Source: Rudaea sp. 3F27F6
Lineage (GTDB): Bacteria; Pseudomonadota; Gammaproteobacteria; Xanthomonadales; Rhodanobacteraceae
NCBI RefSeq assembly: GCF_005503555.1
Contig: NZ_SCNG01000001.1
Location: 930,001-994,000 of the forward strand
Direction: 5' to 3'
DNA length: 64,000 nt
Positions 40,486-50,149 of this stretch are shown here, in pieces. The position numbers were made by a program, and so were the translations under genes. Each line of letters begins with the position of its first letter. Positions within the stretch are counted from its first letter, which is position 1. The notes beneath the pieces are model-generated. The model had not been told where the DNA came from, did not search any database, and saw only the letters and a list, made by a program, of their open reading frames with translations.

Positions 40486-41295
40486 TCAGGCCGGAGGCGC
40501 GTGCTCTTCGGTAAGGCGGCGCAGATAAGCGTCGGCATCGACCGGCGTTTCGCGCGGGCGGCGGTTGAGCAGATCCTGGATGCGCTCATTGTCGGCGCGG
40601 CGCACCTTGTCGACGCTGTCGGTCATCAGGATCTCACCCTGATCGAGCACGGTGATCGTGTCGGCAATCTTGAACGCACTTTCCAGCTCGTGGGTGACGA
40701 CGACGATGGTCATGCGCAGCGCGTCGCGCAGGCGCAGGATCAGCTCGTCTAGCTCGGCCGAAACCACCGGATCGAGGCCGGCCGAAGGTTCGTCGAAGAA
40801 CAGCAGCTTCGGGTCCATGACGATCGCGCGCGCGAGCGCCGCGCGCTTGATCATGCCGCCGGAAAGCTGCGCCGGCATCAAGTCCTGGAAGCCGCCGAGG
40901 TTGACCACTTCGAGCTTGAGCCGACTCATGATGCGGATCGTGTTTTCGTCGAGCGAGGTCAGCTCGCGCAGCGGCAGGGCCACGTTGTCGCCGACGCTCA
41001 TCGAAGTCAGCAGCGCGCCGCCCTGGAACGACACGCCGATCTGTTTGCGCACCGCGAGCATCTCCGCCTCGCTCGCATGGCCGATATCGGCGCCGAGCAG
41101 CCTGATCGTGCCGCTACGCGGGCGGTGCAGGCCGAGCAGATGGCGCAGCAGGGTGCTCTTGCCCGAACCCGAGCCGCCCATGATCACGCGGATCTCGCCG
41201 GCATGCACGTTGAAATCGACGCCGTGCAGGATGCGGCGGCGCCCGTACCAGGCTTCCAGTTGCGAAACTTCGATCAGTGGCCGATCCAGATTCAT
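40486..41295 (-). CDS. mlaF: MlaF-type lipid ABC transporter ATPase
   Basis: A 269-residue ABC ATPase. Walker A GGSGSGKST at 40-48, signature LSGGMIKRAALARA, Walker B LLFFDEPSAGLDP and switch H in VVVTHELESAFKIAD. The sequence AQLSGGMIKR with GLDPVVSAELDELI is typical of MlaF. It powers phospholipid transport through the permease at 42,143. The gene order permease, DUF3592, ATPase is unusual because MlaF and MlaE are normally adjacent. Confidence 0.92.
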   Translation of the reverse strand: MNLDRPLIEVSQLEAWYGRRRILHGVDFNVHAGEIRVIMGGSGSGKSTLLRHLLGLHRPRSGTIRLLGADIGHASEAEMLAVRKQIGVSFQGGALLTSMSVGDNVALPLRELTSLDENTIRIMSRLKLEVVNLGGFQDLMPAQLSGGMIKRAALARAIVMDPKLLFFDEPSAGLDPVVSAELDELILRLRDALRMTIVVVTHELESAFKIADTITVLDQGEILMTDSVDKVRRADNERIQDLLNRRPRETPVDADAYLRRLTEEHAPPA

Positions 41296-41322
41296 GCGCC
41301 TGCCGAGCCTGGCCCGTCCCGC

Positions 41323-42030
41323 CTAGTCGGCGAGCTTGGGCAAAAAGGAGACGTCGACATAGTACTTCTTCGGATTGTTCGGATCGATGTACACGGTCAG
41401 CGTTTTGCGCTCGATGTACTTCTGCGGATCGAACCAGAGGTTCTCGCTGTGGAATAGATGAATCCGCGACGTCATCGGGTCCTGCCACTGGGCGAGGACG
41501 CGAAACGGGTTGCGACCGCCGACCGTCAGCGAGGTATTCAGTTCGACGCCCTCGTAGTCGGCGTCGATCCTGCGGCCGCTGGCCTGCAGCAGGCGCCGCG
41601 CGTCGCCCTGCCTGCGCTGGAACAGCAGGATGCCGAGGCCGATGCCGCCGAAGATCACGCCGAGGCCGGCGAAAATCGAAGGGCCGAGCCAGAGTTCGGA
41701 GAAACTTTTCAGCCGCGCATTGTTGATATTGCGCGGGTCGTAGAGAACCTCGACCGCGTCGCCGCGCGAATACGACGGCGGGTCGCTGCCGACCGAGGAA
41801 ATCAGCATGCCGCGGCTTCCATCGGGCGCGGCAAACTCGACGCGTGGCGCGTAGACCAGGCCCCGCCGCGACGTGCGCGGAACGAGTTCGACGACGATGC
41901 CCTTCGCCGTCGCCGCGCCGGCGAGGAAACTGCTCGTATGGAAATACCAGAACACGGCCGCGGCCAGGGCGACGAGGCCGACCGCGAGAAAAGCGAAACA
42001 GAGAATTCGAATCGACTTGACCGGACTCAT
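41323..42030 (-). CDS. DUF3592 membrane protein
   Basis: A 235-residue protein from the ATG at 42030 with GAGGG upstream. Two membrane helices (residues 8-30, ILCFAFLAVGLVALAAAVF; and about 118-138, GLGVIFGGIGLGILLF) enclose a periplasmic beta domain with KGIVVELVPRTSRRGLVYAP and GDAVEVLYDPRNINNA, typical of DUF3592. The C-terminal half continues in the cytoplasm. Function unknown; its place between permease and ATPase suggests a lipid-transport link. Confidence 0.8.
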   Translation of the reverse strand: MSPVKSIRILCFAFLAVGLVALAAAVFWYFHTSSFLAGAATAKGIVVELVPRTSRRGLVYAPRVEFAAPDGSRGMLISSVGSDPPSYSRGDAVEVLYDPRNINNARLKSFSELWLGPSIFAGLGVIFGGIGLGILLFQRRQGDARRLLQASGRRIDADYEGVELNTSLTVGGRNPFRVLAQWQDPMTSRIHLFHSENLWFDPQKYIERKTLTVYIDPNNPKKYYVDVSFLPKLAD

Positions 42031-42142
42031 GCAGCCCTCTTGCGCGATGAAGCTGGCCCTGTTTTCCGCGCGCATCATAGCGAACATGGCGGCGAAAAAA
42101 AGGAGGCGATGCCTCGGCGCAAGGCCGCGGTCGATCGAAGAT

Positions 42143-42940
42143 TCAGCGATTGAGGAAGAAGCTGAAGACCATGTCGGCGACGATGATGTAGCAGATTGAC
42201 AGCACCACCGAACGCGTGGTCGCACGGCCGACGCCTTCCGCGCCGCCGCTGACCGAGAAGCCGGTGCTGATGCCGATCAGCGCGATCAGGATCGCGAACA
42301 CGACCGACTTCGCCAAGCCCTGGCCGATGTCGCCCGGCGTGATCAGCGCCAAGGTCTGCGCGATGTACGCGGCCGGCGTGACATTGAGCGCCGGTGCCGA
42401 GTACATCGCCGCGCCGAGGATCGCGATCGCATTGGCGAAGATGGTCAGCATCGGCAGCATGATCAGCATCGCGAACAGCGCCGGCGCGGCGAGGTAGCGC
42501 ACCGGATCGACGCCGATCACGGCGAGCGCGTCGACCTCCTGCGAGACGTTCATCGAACCGATGCGCGCGGCCAGCGCCGAACCCGAGCGTCCGGCGACGA
42601 GAATCGCCGTGATCAGCGCGCCGAATTCGCGCGTCACCGACTTGGCCACCGCAATGATGACCTGCGACTGCGCGCCGAACTCCGACAGCGCGGCGACGAA
42701 CTGGATGCCGAGCATGATGCCGATGACCAGTGCGAGCATCGCCGTGATCGGCAGCGCATCGACGCCGATCTGGCGCATCTGCTCGAATACCGAGGCGAGG
42801 CGCACCGGCTGGCCGCGGCGCCAGCCGGTGACGGCGAAGCCGATGCTTTCGCCGAGCAGCATCGCCGCATGGCCGATGCCGGCGAGCGACTGCAGCGTCG
42901 CCCGGCCTAGGGATTCGAGAGCGGAGAGAACGGCGGCCAT
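42143..42940 (-). CDS. mlaE: MlaE-family ABC transporter permease
   Basis: A 265-residue membrane protein with about five to six helices. The family segments are FVAALSEFGAQSQVIIAVAK, REFGALITAILVAGRSGSAL and AARIGSMNVSQEVDALAVIG, the last being the conserved cytoplasmic coupling loop of MlaE. It forms the channel of the Mla-type transporter with MlaF and MlaD. It begins 20 bases after the STAS gene stop, in the same operon. Confidence 0.93.
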   Translation of the reverse strand: MAAVLSALESLGRATLQSLAGIGHAAMLLGESIGFAVTGWRRGQPVRLASVFEQMRQIGVDALPITAMLALVIGIMLGIQFVAALSEFGAQSQVIIAVAKSVTREFGALITAILVAGRSGSALAARIGSMNVSQEVDALAVIGVDPVRYLAAPALFAMLIMLPMLTIFANAIAILGAAMYSAPALNVTPAAYIAQTLALITPGDIGQGLAKSVVFAILIALIGISTGFSVSGGAEGVGRATTRSVVLSICYIIVADMVFSFFLNR

Positions 42941-42959
42941 GATGTCGCGGACGCGCCGC

Positions 42960-43295
42960 TCAGGCCGACCTTGCCGCGTCGAGATCGGCGAAGATCGGAA
43001 ACACGCGGTCGAGGCGCGCGAGCTGCAGCACCGCCATCACCGCCGCACTCACGCCGACGAGGCCGAATTTCTGATTGCGGCTGCGCGCGTTCTGGAAGCC
43101 TTCGACCAGCGCAGCGATGCCGGACGAGTCGATGTAGCTGACTTCGGACAGCTCGACGCCGACCTTGCCGGTGTCGCCTAGCGCATCGAGGATCGCGCGC
43201 CGCACCTGCTGCGACCAGGACAGGTCGACCTCGCCTTTCAGGCGCACGAGCACGTAGTCGCCCAAGGTCTCGCTGACGCATTCGTTGCCGTTCAC
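42960..43295 (-). CDS. STAS domain protein (anti-anti-sigma / MlaB-like)
   Basis: A 111-residue protein from a GTG at 43295 (GTGA overlap with the phosphatase gene). It is a single STAS domain: VRLKGEVDLSWSQQVRRAIL and EVSYIDSSGIAALVEGFQ, with the DSSG motif at 56-59 that carries the phosphoserine in SpoIIAA/RsbV antagonists. The partner enzyme upstream carries both phosphatase and kinase domains. Its other neighbour is MlaE, and the E. coli transporter also uses a STAS subunit (MlaB), so it might serve either or both. Confidence 0.85.
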   Translation of the reverse strand: MNGNECVSETLGDYVLVRLKGEVDLSWSQQVRRAILDALGDTGKVGVELSEVSYIDSSGIAALVEGFQNARSRNQKFGLVGVSAAVMAVLQLARLDRVFPIFADLDAARSA

Positions 43296-45019
43296 TCGTT
43301 CTCCGATTTCGGCGCAAGCCGTTTCTGCATGATCAATCTGTTGCCCCTGCCGCCGGCCAACGCTTCGACACGCCAGACATCCATGGTCGCATCGATGAAG
43401 GCGACGCCGAGGCCACCGGGCCGGCACTCGGACAAGTCGCGCGGCTTGATCCGGGCGGGATCGACCGCAGGCGCCTCGTCGCGCAGTTCGAAGCTGAGCA
43501 TATCGTGCTCGCGCGTCGCGCGCAGCGCGATGCTTCCACATTCGCAGTCGGGCGCGACTTCGCCCGATTCGTGACAATAAGCGTGACGGATGATGTTCGT
43601 GCACGCCTCGTCGACGACGAGAACGAGGCGGTCGCGCAGTTCAGGGGACACCTCTTCTGCGTCGAGCGCCGCGCGCAATGCCGCGCGCACCGCGCGCATC
43701 TCGATCGGCCGCGCCGGAAAACGCAGCGCCAGCAGCTCGCGCACTTCGCTGCCGCGCGGTTCCTGCAGCAGCAACAGCGTCGTGTCGTCGACGAGGCGGC
43801 GGCGCTTCAGCTCGCCGAGCAGGGCGCGCAGGCGCGGTTCGGGAGCGAGCGCGGCATAGCGCCGGATCAGTCCGCGCAGACCGTCGGCGCCGAGACGCGA
43901 ACGCGCGTCTTCGCGCACGTCGGTGGCGCCGTCGGAGAACAGGTACAGCGCCGACGCGCCGAGGTCGATCGCGCGCTCGCCGTACTGCGCCTCCTTGACG
44001 ATGCCGAGCGGCGGTCCGTCGGCCGGCAGTTCAACGAAATCTTTGCCGTCGTCGAGCAAGGCCGGCGGAAAGCCGGCGTTGGCGACAATGGCCGCGCGCT
44101 TGTTGCGGTCGTAGATGCCGACGACGGCGCAGACGAAGCGGCCGTTCTGCAGCGTCCGGCAAAGCTCGGCGTTGACTTCGGTAAGCCACGCCGCCGGCGC
44201 CGGCGCGTCGCCGCCGCTCCAGCGCAGCAGGCTCGCGACGCGCACCATCAGGAACGCCGCGTCGAGGCCCTTGCCGGAAATATCGCCGATGAAGAACGCG
44301 AGCCGCCCGTCGGGCAGATCGAAGTAGTCGTAGAAATCGCCCGAGATTTCGTGCGCGGGCAGGTTGACGCCGATCAGCGGAAAACGGCCGCGGCGGCGCT
44401 TCGGCAGCAGCGATTTCTGGATCGTGCGCGCGAGCAGCATTTCGCGCCGGATGCGCTGCTGCTCGGCGACTTCGAGGGCGAGGCGCGCATTGTTGATCGC
44501 CAGCGCCATCGGCGCGGCGATCAGGCGCAGCACTTCGGCGTCGTCCTCGTCGAACGCACCGCCGTCGCGGCGGTTGATGATTTCGAGCGCGCCGATCGGG
44601 CCCTGTGCGGTGGCGAGCGGCACGCACAGGATCGCGCGTGTGACGAAGCCGGTCTCGGCATCGACGCGCGCATTGACGCGGGCGTCGCGGCGCGCGTCGT
44701 CGACGCGCTGCGGCGCGTTCTCGGCAACGCTGCGGCCGACCACGCCCTGGCCGACTTCGAGCTTGAGTCCGACGATGTCGACCGGGCCCGCGCAGATTTT
44801 GCATTCGAGCAGGTTCGTCGCCGGATCGAGCAGGAACAGCGAGGCGCCCTCGGCCTGCATGAAGTCCATGATCCGTGCGAGCGCCGGTTTGAGCGTGGTC
44901 TTGAGGTCGAGCGAAACCGCCAGCGACTGCGAGAGATCGGCGAGGAAACTCAAAGCGCGCCGTCCGCCTGCGCGCGCCGGATCGCGCGCGCTCGGAGCGG
45001 AGGGCCGCAGCGCGTTCAC
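43292..45019 (-). CDS. GAF - PP2C (SpoIIE) phosphatase - HATPase kinase regulator
   Basis: A 575-residue cytoplasmic protein from a GTG at 45019 coupled to pssA (GTGA). Domains in order: GAF (about 40-190, with LDLKTTLKPALARIMDFM and IGALEIINRRDGG), a SpoIIE-type PP2C (about 215-415, SGDFYDYFDLPDGRLAFFIG, DISGKGLDAAFLM) and an RsbW-like HATPase (about 430-570, VDEACTNIIRHAY, RPGGLGVAFIDATMD). One protein thus holds both the kinase and phosphatase halves of a partner-switching pathway. The STAS protein directly downstream is the obvious substrate. Confidence 0.9.
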   Translation of the reverse strand: MNALRPSAPSARDPARAGGRRALSFLADLSQSLAVSLDLKTTLKPALARIMDFMQAEGASLFLLDPATNLLECKICAGPVDIVGLKLEVGQGVVGRSVAENAPQRVDDARRDARVNARVDAETGFVTRAILCVPLATAQGPIGALEIINRRDGGAFDEDDAEVLRLIAAPMALAINNARLALEVAEQQRIRREMLLARTIQKSLLPKRRRGRFPLIGVNLPAHEISGDFYDYFDLPDGRLAFFIGDISGKGLDAAFLMVRVASLLRWSGGDAPAPAAWLTEVNAELCRTLQNGRFVCAVVGIYDRNKRAAIVANAGFPPALLDDGKDFVELPADGPPLGIVKEAQYGERAIDLGASALYLFSDGATDVREDARSRLGADGLRGLIRRYAALAPEPRLRALLGELKRRRLVDDTTLLLLQEPRGSEVRELLALRFPARPIEMRAVRAALRAALDAEEVSPELRDRLVLVVDEACTNIIRHAYCHESGEVAPDCECGSIALRATREHDMLSFELRDEAPAVDPARIKPRDLSECRPGGLGVAFIDATMDVWRVEALAGGRGNRLIMQKRLAPKSENE

Positions 45020-45825
45020 GGCGGCGGCGGCTCCGCGCCGGGTTTGGTTTCGTCGCCGCGCTCCTCGCGGCGGCCGCGCACTTCGCGCATGCCCCAGAGC
45101 GTCATCACCGGACCCGAGATCACGTACAGCGCGGCGATCAGGAACAGCACCGGCGCGGTATCGACATACAGCGCGACGAGGACCAGCACCGCGAGCGGAA
45201 TGATCGCGAACGGCACCTTGTCCGACTTCGGTCCGGCCTTGAAGCTCCAGTAGCGCACGCGGCTGACCATGAGGCCGCCGGCGAGTACGGTCAGAAACGG
45301 TGCAACGAACTGCGCCATGACGCCGTCGATGCCGTATTCGGTCGCGGCCCAGAGGAACGACATCAGAAGTCCCGCCGCGGCCGGACTCGCGAGCCCCTGG
45401 AAGTAGCGCTTGTCGACGACGCCGACCTGGGTGTTGAAGCGCGCAAGACGCAGCGCCGCGCAGGCCGTGTAGATAAACGCCGCGCTGAAACCGACCTTGC
45501 CCCAGAGCGGGCCGTAAACCTTCAGCGTCGACAACGACCAGGTGTACATCACCACCGCAGGCGCGATGCCGAAGCTGCACATGTCGGAAAGCGAGTCATA
45601 CTGCACGCCGAACTCGCTCTGCGTATTGGTCAGGCGCGCGATGCGTCCGTCGAGCGAGTCGAGAATGCCGGCAACGAAGACCGCGATCGCCGCACCGGCG
45701 TAGTTCCCCGCGAACGCCGCGAGCACGGCGTAGAAGCCGGCGAACAGCGCGCCCGTGGTGAACAGGTTCGGCAGCAGATAAATGCCGCGGCGCGGTTTCG
45801 GCGATGGGTTGGCTACGGGATCCAC
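45016..45825 (-). CDS. pssA: CDP-diacylglycerol-serine O-phosphatidyltransferase
   Basis: A 269-residue membrane enzyme from a GTG at 45825, with AGGGG five bases upstream. The CDP-alcohol phosphatidyltransferase motif is seen as DGRIARL ... FGVQYDSLSD (D-G-x2-A-R-x8-G-x3-D-x3-D). Several helices follow, including VAPFLTVLAGGLMVSRVRYW. It makes phosphatidylserine, the precursor of phosphatidylethanolamine. The C-terminus is a charged, Pro-rich tail (ERGDETKPGAEPPPP). It heads the leftward lipid/signalling operon. Confidence 0.93.
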   Translation of the reverse strand: MDPVANPSPKPRRGIYLLPNLFTTGALFAGFYAVLAAFAGNYAGAAIAVFVAGILDSLDGRIARLTNTQSEFGVQYDSLSDMCSFGIAPAVVMYTWSLSTLKVYGPLWGKVGFSAAFIYTACAALRLARFNTQVGVVDKRYFQGLASPAAAGLLMSFLWAATEYGIDGVMAQFVAPFLTVLAGGLMVSRVRYWSFKAGPKSDKVPFAIIPLAVLVLVALYVDTAPVLFLIAALYVISGPVMTLWGMREVRGRREERGDETKPGAEPPPP

Positions 45826-45919
45826 ACTGCCCCTGCAAGGTTGATGCAACAGCGGAAGTGTACCGCAAGCCCTCGCAGCGCTAGAATCGCGCCCCGGTTT
45901 CCAGGCCTCGGAGCCTTCC

Positions 45920-46381
45920 ATGCCTAGCGTCCGCGCCGCTCTCCCCCGCCTTGCCGTCATGCTCGCTCTCGCCACCGTGCTTGCAAGCGGCGTCGCCGCT
46001 GCGGCCGAGCTGTACAAGTGGACCGACAGCAAGGGCGTCGTGCATTACTCCGACACGCCGCCGCCGAAAGGCGGCGAAGCGCCGCAGCGCCTGCGCCTCA
46101 ACGGCACGGAAAGCCCGACCAAGCCCGATCCGACCGCAGAGCAGAAAGCCGCGGCCGAAACCGAGGCCGGCAAGGCCGCCGAGGCGACGCCGACGACCCT
46201 GCCCGACACGCCGGAGAACCGCAAACGCTTTTGCGAACAGGCGCAGGCGCAGCTCGATCTGCTGCAGAGCAAGTTCCAGGTAGCCGACTCGAACGGCAAA
46301 CCGCTCGACGACAAGACGCGCGCCGAGCGCACCGCGCAGGCGAAGCAGGCCGCGACCACCTACTGCCAGAACCCGAGCTGA
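45920..46381 (+). CDS. DUF4124 domain exported protein
   Basis: A 153-residue protein with a signal peptide ([20 protein letters not shown]). The segment [20 protein letters not shown] is the DUF4124 signature, found in many periplasmic proteins of gammaproteobacteria. A charged, helical remainder has two Cys ([18 protein letters not shown]). Function unknown. It is divergent from pssA and precedes proS. Confidence 0.88.
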   Translation: MPSVRAALPRLAVMLALATVLASGVAAAAELYKWTDSKGVVHYSDTPPPKGGEAPQRLRLNGTESPTKPDPTAEQKAAAETEAGKAAEATPTTLPDTPENRKRFCEQAQAQLDLLQSKFQVADSNGKPLDDKTRAERTAQAKQAATTYCQNPS

Positions 46382-46472
46382 CGGACGCTTCCGAGCGTCG
46401 TTTCGCGGCGGGTTTGGCCGCATTGTGCACTGCAGCTACAATCGCGGACCCTCCCGTGTCCCGCGAGTCACC

Positions 46473-48173
46473 ATGCGCCTGTCCCAGTTCCATCTCGCCA
46501 CCGTCAAGGAAGTACCCGCCGACGCGGAAATCGCCAGCCATCGGCTGATGCTGCGCGCGGGCATGTTGCGCAAGCACGCCGCCGGCCTGTACACCTGGTC
46601 GCCGCTCGGCCTCAAGGTGCTGAAGAAGGTCGAGACGGTCGTGCGCGAGGAAATGAACCGCGCCGGCGCCCTCGAAGTGATCATGCCAACCGTGCAGCCG
46701 CGCGAGCTGTGGGACGAAACCGGCCGCTGGCAGAAGTTCGGCGCCCAGTTGCTCAAGATCAAGGACCGCAAGGAAAGCGAGTACTGCTACGCGCCGACCG
46801 CCGAGGAAGTCGTCACCGACTTCGCGCGCAGCGAGCTGAAGAGCTACAAGCAGTTGCCGGTCAATTTCTACCAGATCAACACCAAGTTCCGCGACGAAAT
46901 CCGTCCGCGTTTCGGCGTGATGCGTGCGCGCGAGTTCCTCATGAAGGACGCGTATTCGTTCCATCTCGACGAAGACGGTCTCGGCCGCGAATACGAAAAC
47001 ATGTACGCGACCTATGCGCGCATCTTCACCCGCCTCGGCCTCGCCTTCCGCGCGGTCAACGCCGACACCGGCGCGATCGGCGGCAGCCGCAGCCACGAGT
47101 TCCAGGTGCTCGCCGATTCGGGCGAAGACGCGCTCGCGTTCTCCGACAGCTCCGACTACGCGGCCAACGTCGAGCTGGCCTCGTACCTCGCTCCGGGCGC
47201 TCGCGCCGCGGCCGCCGAGCAGATGCGCGACGTGCCGACGCCGGGCAAGACGACCTGCGCCGACGTCGCCGCGCTGCTCGGCATCGACATCACGCGCACG
47301 GTGAAATCGGTCTGCGTGATCGGCGAGCAAGGTTTCGTTCTCGCCCTCGTGCGCGGCGATCACGAAGTCAACGAGGTCAAGCTGCAGAAGATCGCCGGGC
47401 TCGCCGAATACCGCCTTGCGACCGAACAGGAAATTCTCGATGCGCTCGGCGCCAAGCCCGGCTATCTCGGCCCGGTCGGCGCGGATCGGAAAAGGGTTCA
47501 TATCGTCGCCGACCGCACGGTCGCGGCAATGGCCGATTTCGTCGTCGGCGCGAACAAGGTCGATTTCCATATCGCCGGCGTCAATTGGCAGCGCGATCTG
47601 GCCGAAGCCGACGTCGTCGCCGATATCCGCAAGGTCGTCGAAGGCGATTTGTCGCCGGACGGCAAAGGCACGATCAAGCTCGCGCGCGGCATCGAAGTCG
47701 GCCACATCTTCGCGCTCGGCACGAAGTATTCCGAAGCGATGAATGCGAGCGTGCTCGACGCCGACGGAAAAAACCGTCCGATGCAGATGGGCTGCTACGG
47801 CATCGGCGTTTCGCGCATCGTCGCCGCGGCGATCGAGCAGAATCACGACGAAGCCGGCATCGTCTGGCCCGAACCGATGGCGCCGTGGCGCGTGGCCGTC
47901 TGCATGATCAATCCGAAGAACGACGCGAAGGTCGCCGAAGCCGCTCAGGCGCTTTACGACGAACTGAATGCGGACGGCATCGACACCGTGCTCGACGATC
48001 GCGGCCTGCGTCCGGGCGCGATGTTCGCCGACATCGAATTGATCGGCATTCCGCATCGCATCGTCGTCTCCGAACGCGGCCTCGCCGCAGGCACGTTCGA
48101 GTACCGCGCGCGCCGCGAAAGCGAAAGCCGCCAGCTAAAACGCGAAGAAATCATCGCCCTTTTGCGCGGCTGA
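46473..48173 (+). CDS. proS: Prolyl-tRNA synthetase
   Basis: A 566-residue class II synthetase from the ATG at 46473. It starts [20 protein letters not shown]; motif 2 area [20 protein letters not shown], the INS (YbaK-like) editing insertion in the middle (about 225-400), motif 3 [20 protein letters not shown] and a C-terminal anticodon-binding domain ([20 protein letters not shown]). Length equals the bacterial ProS type with editing domain (E. coli 572). It charges tRNA-Pro. Confidence 0.97.
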   Translation: MRLSQFHLATVKEVPADAEIASHRLMLRAGMLRKHAAGLYTWSPLGLKVLKKVETVVREEMNRAGALEVIMPTVQPRELWDETGRWQKFGAQLLKIKDRKESEYCYAPTAEEVVTDFARSELKSYKQLPVNFYQINTKFRDEIRPRFGVMRAREFLMKDAYSFHLDEDGLGREYENMYATYARIFTRLGLAFRAVNADTGAIGGSRSHEFQVLADSGEDALAFSDSSDYAANVELASYLAPGARAAAAEQMRDVPTPGKTTCADVAALLGIDITRTVKSVCVIGEQGFVLALVRGDHEVNEVKLQKIAGLAEYRLATEQEILDALGAKPGYLGPVGADRKRVHIVADRTVAAMADFVVGANKVDFHIAGVNWQRDLAEADVVADIRKVVEGDLSPDGKGTIKLARGIEVGHIFALGTKYSEAMNASVLDADGKNRPMQMGCYGIGVSRIVAAAIEQNHDEAGIVWPEPMAPWRVAVCMINPKNDAKVAEAAQALYDELNADGIDTVLDDRGLRPGAMFADIELIGIPHRIVVSERGLAAGTFEYRARRESESRQLKREEIIALLRG

Positions 48174-48351
48174 AATACGCCGCGTTAAAAGCAACGAATT
48201 GCGCGGCGCATTCGGCCGAACATACTCCGGCGTATTTTTATTTGCGCATCGCGGTTTATTTTTGAGGGTTTCAATGGCATCCTAGCGGTTCGCCATGAGG
48301 TTCGTCCGTGCTCGTGGCGTAAGTCGACGTCATCCAAATTAGAGGCAAACA

Positions 48352-48672
48352 ATGGCAATTGATCTGAAAAGTCTCAGTCAGCATCAGCTGAATGAGCTCA
48401 TCAACCGCGCCGAATCGCGCAAGCACGAATTGGCCAAGGAAAAGGTTTCCAAGGCGCGCGAAAAAGTGGTCGCTATCCTCAAGGCCGAAGGCATCTCTCT
48501 CGAAGAGCTGTTCGGCGGTCGCAGCCCGGGCCGTAAAACCCGTCGTCCGGCAACGCCGAAGTTCCGCAACCCGGCCGATCATGCCCAGACCTGGTCCGGC
48601 CGCGGCAAGCGTCCGCGCTGGTTCAATGCCGCCCTCGCGGCGGGCAAGAAGGAAAAAGATCTGCTTATTTAA
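48352..48672 (+). CDS. H-NS family nucleoid protein
   Basis: A 106-residue protein with GAGG upstream. The N-terminal helical oligomerisation part (LSQHQLNELINRAESRKHEL) is followed by a basic linker (GGRSPGRKTRRPATPKF) and the H-NS C-terminal DNA-binding domain (RNPADHAQTWSGRGKRPRWF). This short form is typical of Xanthomonadales. It silences AT-rich foreign DNA. A terminator follows. Confidence 0.92.
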   Translation: MAIDLKSLSQHQLNELINRAESRKHELAKEKVSKAREKVVAILKAEGISLEELFGGRSPGRKTRRPATPKFRNPADHAQTWSGRGKRPRWFNAALAAGKKEKDLLI

Positions 48673-48697
48673 GGCAAATCAAAGTTGGAGATTTGAA

Positions 48698-48725
48698 GAA
48701 AAGCGGCCAGTCTTGGCCGCTTTTT
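48698..48725 (+). terminator. Rho-independent terminator of the H-NS-like gene
   Basis: AAAGCGGCCA and TGGCCGCTTT form a 10-bp stem with a 4-base loop, running into TTTTT. It lies 26 bases past the stop. It also serves the convergent ThrE-type gene from the other side. Confidence 0.85.
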
Positions 48726-48752
48726 CGTTGCGCGTTGCGCAAGCGCGCACAT

Positions 48753-50039
48753 TTACAACGAGCGTCGCGGCGCAACGATCAAATCGCCGAACAGCAGCCC
48801 GGCGACGAGCGATACGAGGATCACCAGCAGCGACGCGGCGGTATTGATGCCGAGAAACACGTCGCGACCGACGATCAGCGACACGGTCAGAAATCCGAGA
48901 CTGCCCGGCACGAGCAGGATGATGCCCGGCTCGCGCACGAGCGCGCCGGGGCGGTCGGTTGCACGCGCGTAGATGTTGCTCAGCGCACCCATCGTCGCGC
49001 CGGCGAGAAACACGCCGAACTCCGGGCTGAACTGGCGGCCGCCGAAATAGGTGATCGCATAACCCAGCGCCGCCGCGGCCATGACCAGCGGAAAGTCGCG
49101 CTGCGCCGCGCGGAACAACACGGCAAATCCGTAGGCACCGAAAATCAGCGCGACCCAGATGCTCCAGACCGGGATCGGCGGCAGTGCGTCGGACGAAGGC
49201 ACTAGGCCGAGCGATTTGCACAATTCGTTGGCGACGAGCGTGCCGAAGGCGAGCTTGATCAAGGTCGCGACCGCATCGGCGAAGCGCGCGACGCCGGAAA
49301 CGAGATGGCGCGTGGACAGTTCGCGTACCGCGGTCGTCAACACCATGCCGGGGAACAGCACGATCAGGCTCGCGAGCACCGTCGTCTTCAAGGTCAGCGG
49401 GGTCAGATAGAGGCTGATCAGGGTCGCGAGCACCGTCGCGATCAAGGCGCTCAGTGCTTCGAGCGTGAGACGCATACGCTGGCTGCGCGCGCTGATCTCC
49501 GCGACGAGGCCGACGATGAGACCGATGCTGCCCGCCGCAACCACGTCGGCCCAACCGCCGCGCATCAGCACGGCGAGAGTCGCCGAAACGAGCCCGAAGC
49601 AAAGCACCTCGTGCGCCTGCGCGCGGCGGCCGATGCGGTCGCTCAGCGTATGCAGCAGATGCGAACCGCGGTCGATGTCGAGTTCGCCCGCAATCACTTT
49701 GTCGGCGATCTCGTTGACCTCGACCAGATGGCGCAGGTCGATGTCGCCCGGCGACAGGCGGATCACCTGGGTATTCGCGGCGATATGGTCGCGATCGCCG
49801 CTCTCGGCAAATGAAATGATGATCGCGGTCGGGCTCGACCACACCTGCGTGGACAAGCCGAGGCGCGCGGCGAGTTTGTCGACCGCGCCTTCGAGGCGCG
49901 GCGCCGCGGTGCCGTACTGATGCAGGCGCCGCGCCGTCTCGACGACGAAGGCGATGCGCGCGTGCAGCGGCGCACGCGCGCTGAGCACGACCGCGTCGCG
50001 CGCAAAGGCAGGCTCGTTGGAGATCGGGGCGGACGACAT
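48753..50039 (-). CDS. Threonine/serine exporter family protein (ThrE-like)
   Basis: A 428-residue protein. Residues 20-150 are a soluble N-terminal domain (FVVETARRLHQYGTAAPRLE, HTLSDRIGRRAQAHEVLCFG); about ten membrane helices follow (from VSATLAVLMRGGWADVVAAG to LLVILVSLVAGLLFGDLIV). This fits the fused ThrE architecture of Corynebacterium, with the two halves (DUF1212 and DUF3815) in one chain. Exports small hydroxylated amino acids; substrate inferred from family. Confidence 0.88.
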   Translation of the reverse strand: MSSAPISNEPAFARDAVVLSARAPLHARIAFVVETARRLHQYGTAAPRLEGAVDKLAARLGLSTQVWSSPTAIIISFAESGDRDHIAANTQVIRLSPGDIDLRHLVEVNEIADKVIAGELDIDRGSHLLHTLSDRIGRRAQAHEVLCFGLVSATLAVLMRGGWADVVAAGSIGLIVGLVAEISARSQRMRLTLEALSALIATVLATLISLYLTPLTLKTTVLASLIVLFPGMVLTTAVRELSTRHLVSGVARFADAVATLIKLAFGTLVANELCKSLGLVPSSDALPPIPVWSIWVALIFGAYGFAVLFRAAQRDFPLVMAAAALGYAITYFGGRQFSPEFGVFLAGATMGALSNIYARATDRPGALVREPGIILLVPGSLGFLTVSLIVGRDVFLGINTAASLLVILVSLVAGLLFGDLIVAPRRSL

Positions 50040-50149
50040 ACGCCGCGCATTGTATCCATGTCCGCACGCGATACTGCGTCGGTTCGCGCCGCTAGCCGGT
50101 AGTTTTTACGAGAAGCGCGGCCAAGCGCGTCCGCGCTCGATTTCCGTGC

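Noticed and set aside
43505-45253. Plus-strand ORF of 582 codons
   Set aside because: Mirror frame of the phosphatase and pssA genes, biased to Arg and Ala with no motif.
46098-48056. Minus-strand ORF of 652 codons opposite proS
   Set aside because: proS is unambiguous on the plus strand; the opposite frame has shadow-type composition.
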